The translations under genes and the position numbers were made by a program. The notes beneath the pieces are model-generated. The model was not told where the DNA came from and searched no databases. It saw only the letters and a list, made by a program, of their open reading frames with translations. Of a stretch of 64,000 nt of DNA, positions 63,475 to 64,000 are shown one piece after another (position 1 is the stretch's first letter; each line of letters starts with the position of its first letter). The stretch comes from JALZKA01 sp963753385. GTDB lineage: Bacteria > Actinomycetota > Thermoleophilia > Solirubrobacterales > 70-9. Location: contig CAVWCC010000008.1 of NCBI GenBank assembly GCA_963753385.1, positions 1,082,767 to 1,146,766 on the forward strand, read 5' to 3'.

Positions 63475-64000
63475 ATGACCGCCTACATCCTCCGCCGCCT
63501 GCTCGCGACCATCCCGGTCATGGCGGTGGTGGCGATCTTCGTGTTCTTCCTGCTGCGGCTCGCACCCGGCGATCCGGCGGCGATCATCGCCGGCGAGGAC
63601 GCGACCGCGGCGCAGATCGCCGCGGTGCGCGGCAAGCTCGGTCTCGACCGGCCGATCCTCGAGCAGTTCGTGGTCTGGCTCGGCGGCATGCTGCAGGGCG
63701 ATTTCGGCACCTCGATCTTCTCCAACCTGCCGGTGACGCGGCTGATCGCGCAACGCATCGAGCCGACGCTGTCGCTGATGCTCACGACGCTGCTGGTCGC
63801 CGTCTCGCTCGCGATTCCGCTCGGCGTGCTCGCGGCCTGGAAGGCGCGTCACCTGGTCGACCGGCTGGTGATGTCGTTCTCGGTGCTCGGCTTCGCGATG
63901 CCGGTGTTTCTCGTCGGCTACGTGCTGATCTACCTGTTCGCCGTGAAGCTCGGCTGGCTGCCGGTGCAGGGCTACGTGCCGATCCGCGAAGGTCTTGGCC
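63475..64000 (+). CDS. Peptide/nickel-type ABC permease DppB-like, 3' end beyond the window
   Basis: ATG at 63475 opens a frame with no stop up to base 64000, about 175 residues. MTAYILRRLLATIPVMAVVAIFVFFLLRLAPGDPAAIIAGEDAT is the classic DppB N-terminus (first helix followed by the L-x-P-G-D-P motif), then LDRPILEQFVVWLGGMLQGDFGTSIF, and helices SLMLTTLLVAVSLAIPLGVLAAW and MPVFLVGYVLIYLFAVKLGW. The EAA loop would lie past the window. Second gene of the importer begun at 61707; ATPase and DppC genes should follow downstream. Confidence 0.93.
   Translation, partial: MTAYILRRLLATIPVMAVVAIFVFFLLRLAPGDPAAIIAGEDATAAQIAAVRGKLGLDRPILEQFVVWLGGMLQGDFGTSIFSNLPVTRLIAQRIEPTLSLMLTTLLVAVSLAIPLGVLAAWKARHLVDRLVMSFSVLGFAMPVFLVGYVLIYLFAVKLGWLPVQGYVPIREGLG

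Noticed and set aside
1..64000. The region as a graveyard of pseudogenes.
   Set aside because: Frames are restored by single bases, reading-frame conservation on both sides is full, intact genes are interspersed in the same operons, and indels share sequence contexts.

Overview
The window reads as a high-GC chromosome segment of an alphaproteobacterium, probably Hyphomicrobiales (Bradyrhizobium, Rhodopseudomonas or Rhodoplanes-like). The support is codon and gene style, the density of branched-chain-amino-acid-type (LIV), Dpp and TRAP importers paired with catabolic enzymes, and several intergenic palindromes of the kinds common in that group (the AAGCATGATC/GATCATGCT element, the GTCATGCC..ATCCAGTA pair, the CATCCTGAGG/GAAGGATGG pair). 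This placement is inference. No tRNA, rRNA, CRISPR array, phage or insertion sequence was seen.

Layout. 1-2762 (+): the end of a LIV importer operon plus a cupin. 2889-9636 (-): a molybdenum hydroxylase (medium FAD, small 2Fe-2S and large Mo subunits) with a lactonase-type metallo-beta-lactamase inside the operon, then an SDR and an acyl-CoA ligase; a MarR regulator (9690-10274) sits at its head. 10367-18418 (+): a DUF1185 protein, an HpaB-type flavin monooxygenase, an enamidase-like amidohydrolase and a complete second LIV importer. 18656-20094 (-): a sulfite-oxidase-fold Mo protein with its cytochrome b. 20178-24058 (-): GT2, radical SAM/SPASM, a polytopic mannosyltransferase-like protein and a TIGR04282-type transferase. 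24181-31655: an acyl-CoA ligase diverging from ligA-ligB-hpaB, then a hydrolase, a nitronate monooxygenase and a lytic transglycosylase. 31661-36691 (-): tcuA-tcuB, a PcaB-type lyase and a PrpF-type isomerase. 36855-43354: an LLM flavin oxidoreductase (+) and a Dpp importer (-). 43499-49789: an EthD-like protein (-), then aldolase, cyclase and a two-gene indolepyruvate:ferredoxin oxidoreductase (+). 49884-53283: a TRAP importer split by an oppositely oriented hdeA-like gene. 53373-61603 (-): MFS carrier, threonine aldolase, Fe3+/family-1 type ABC importer, class V aminotransferase and a dienoyl-CoA-reductase-like SDR. 61707-64000 (+): the start of another Dpp importer.

Together these look like a set of uptake-plus-catabolism modules for aromatic, heteroaromatic and carboxylic compounds: hydroxylation (Mo hydroxylase, HpaB), extradiol cleavage (LigAB), isomerisation and lyase steps (PrpF, PcaB type), CoA activation and six import systems. 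No substrate can be fixed from sequence alone.

A dominant technical feature is single-base insertions or deletions: roughly 80 or more break otherwise well conserved genes, while neighbours such as tcuA, prpF, coxM, the amidohydrolase and the MFS gene are intact. Many fall in recurring contexts (GCAAG; GCTCG, that is CGAGC on the other strand), so I read them as systematic sequencing errors and give broken genes as single loci with reconstructed ends. The most interesting non-coding signal is a 16-base palindrome, ATTTGAAGCTTAAAAT, present identically upstream of two unrelated importer genes 10 kb apart.
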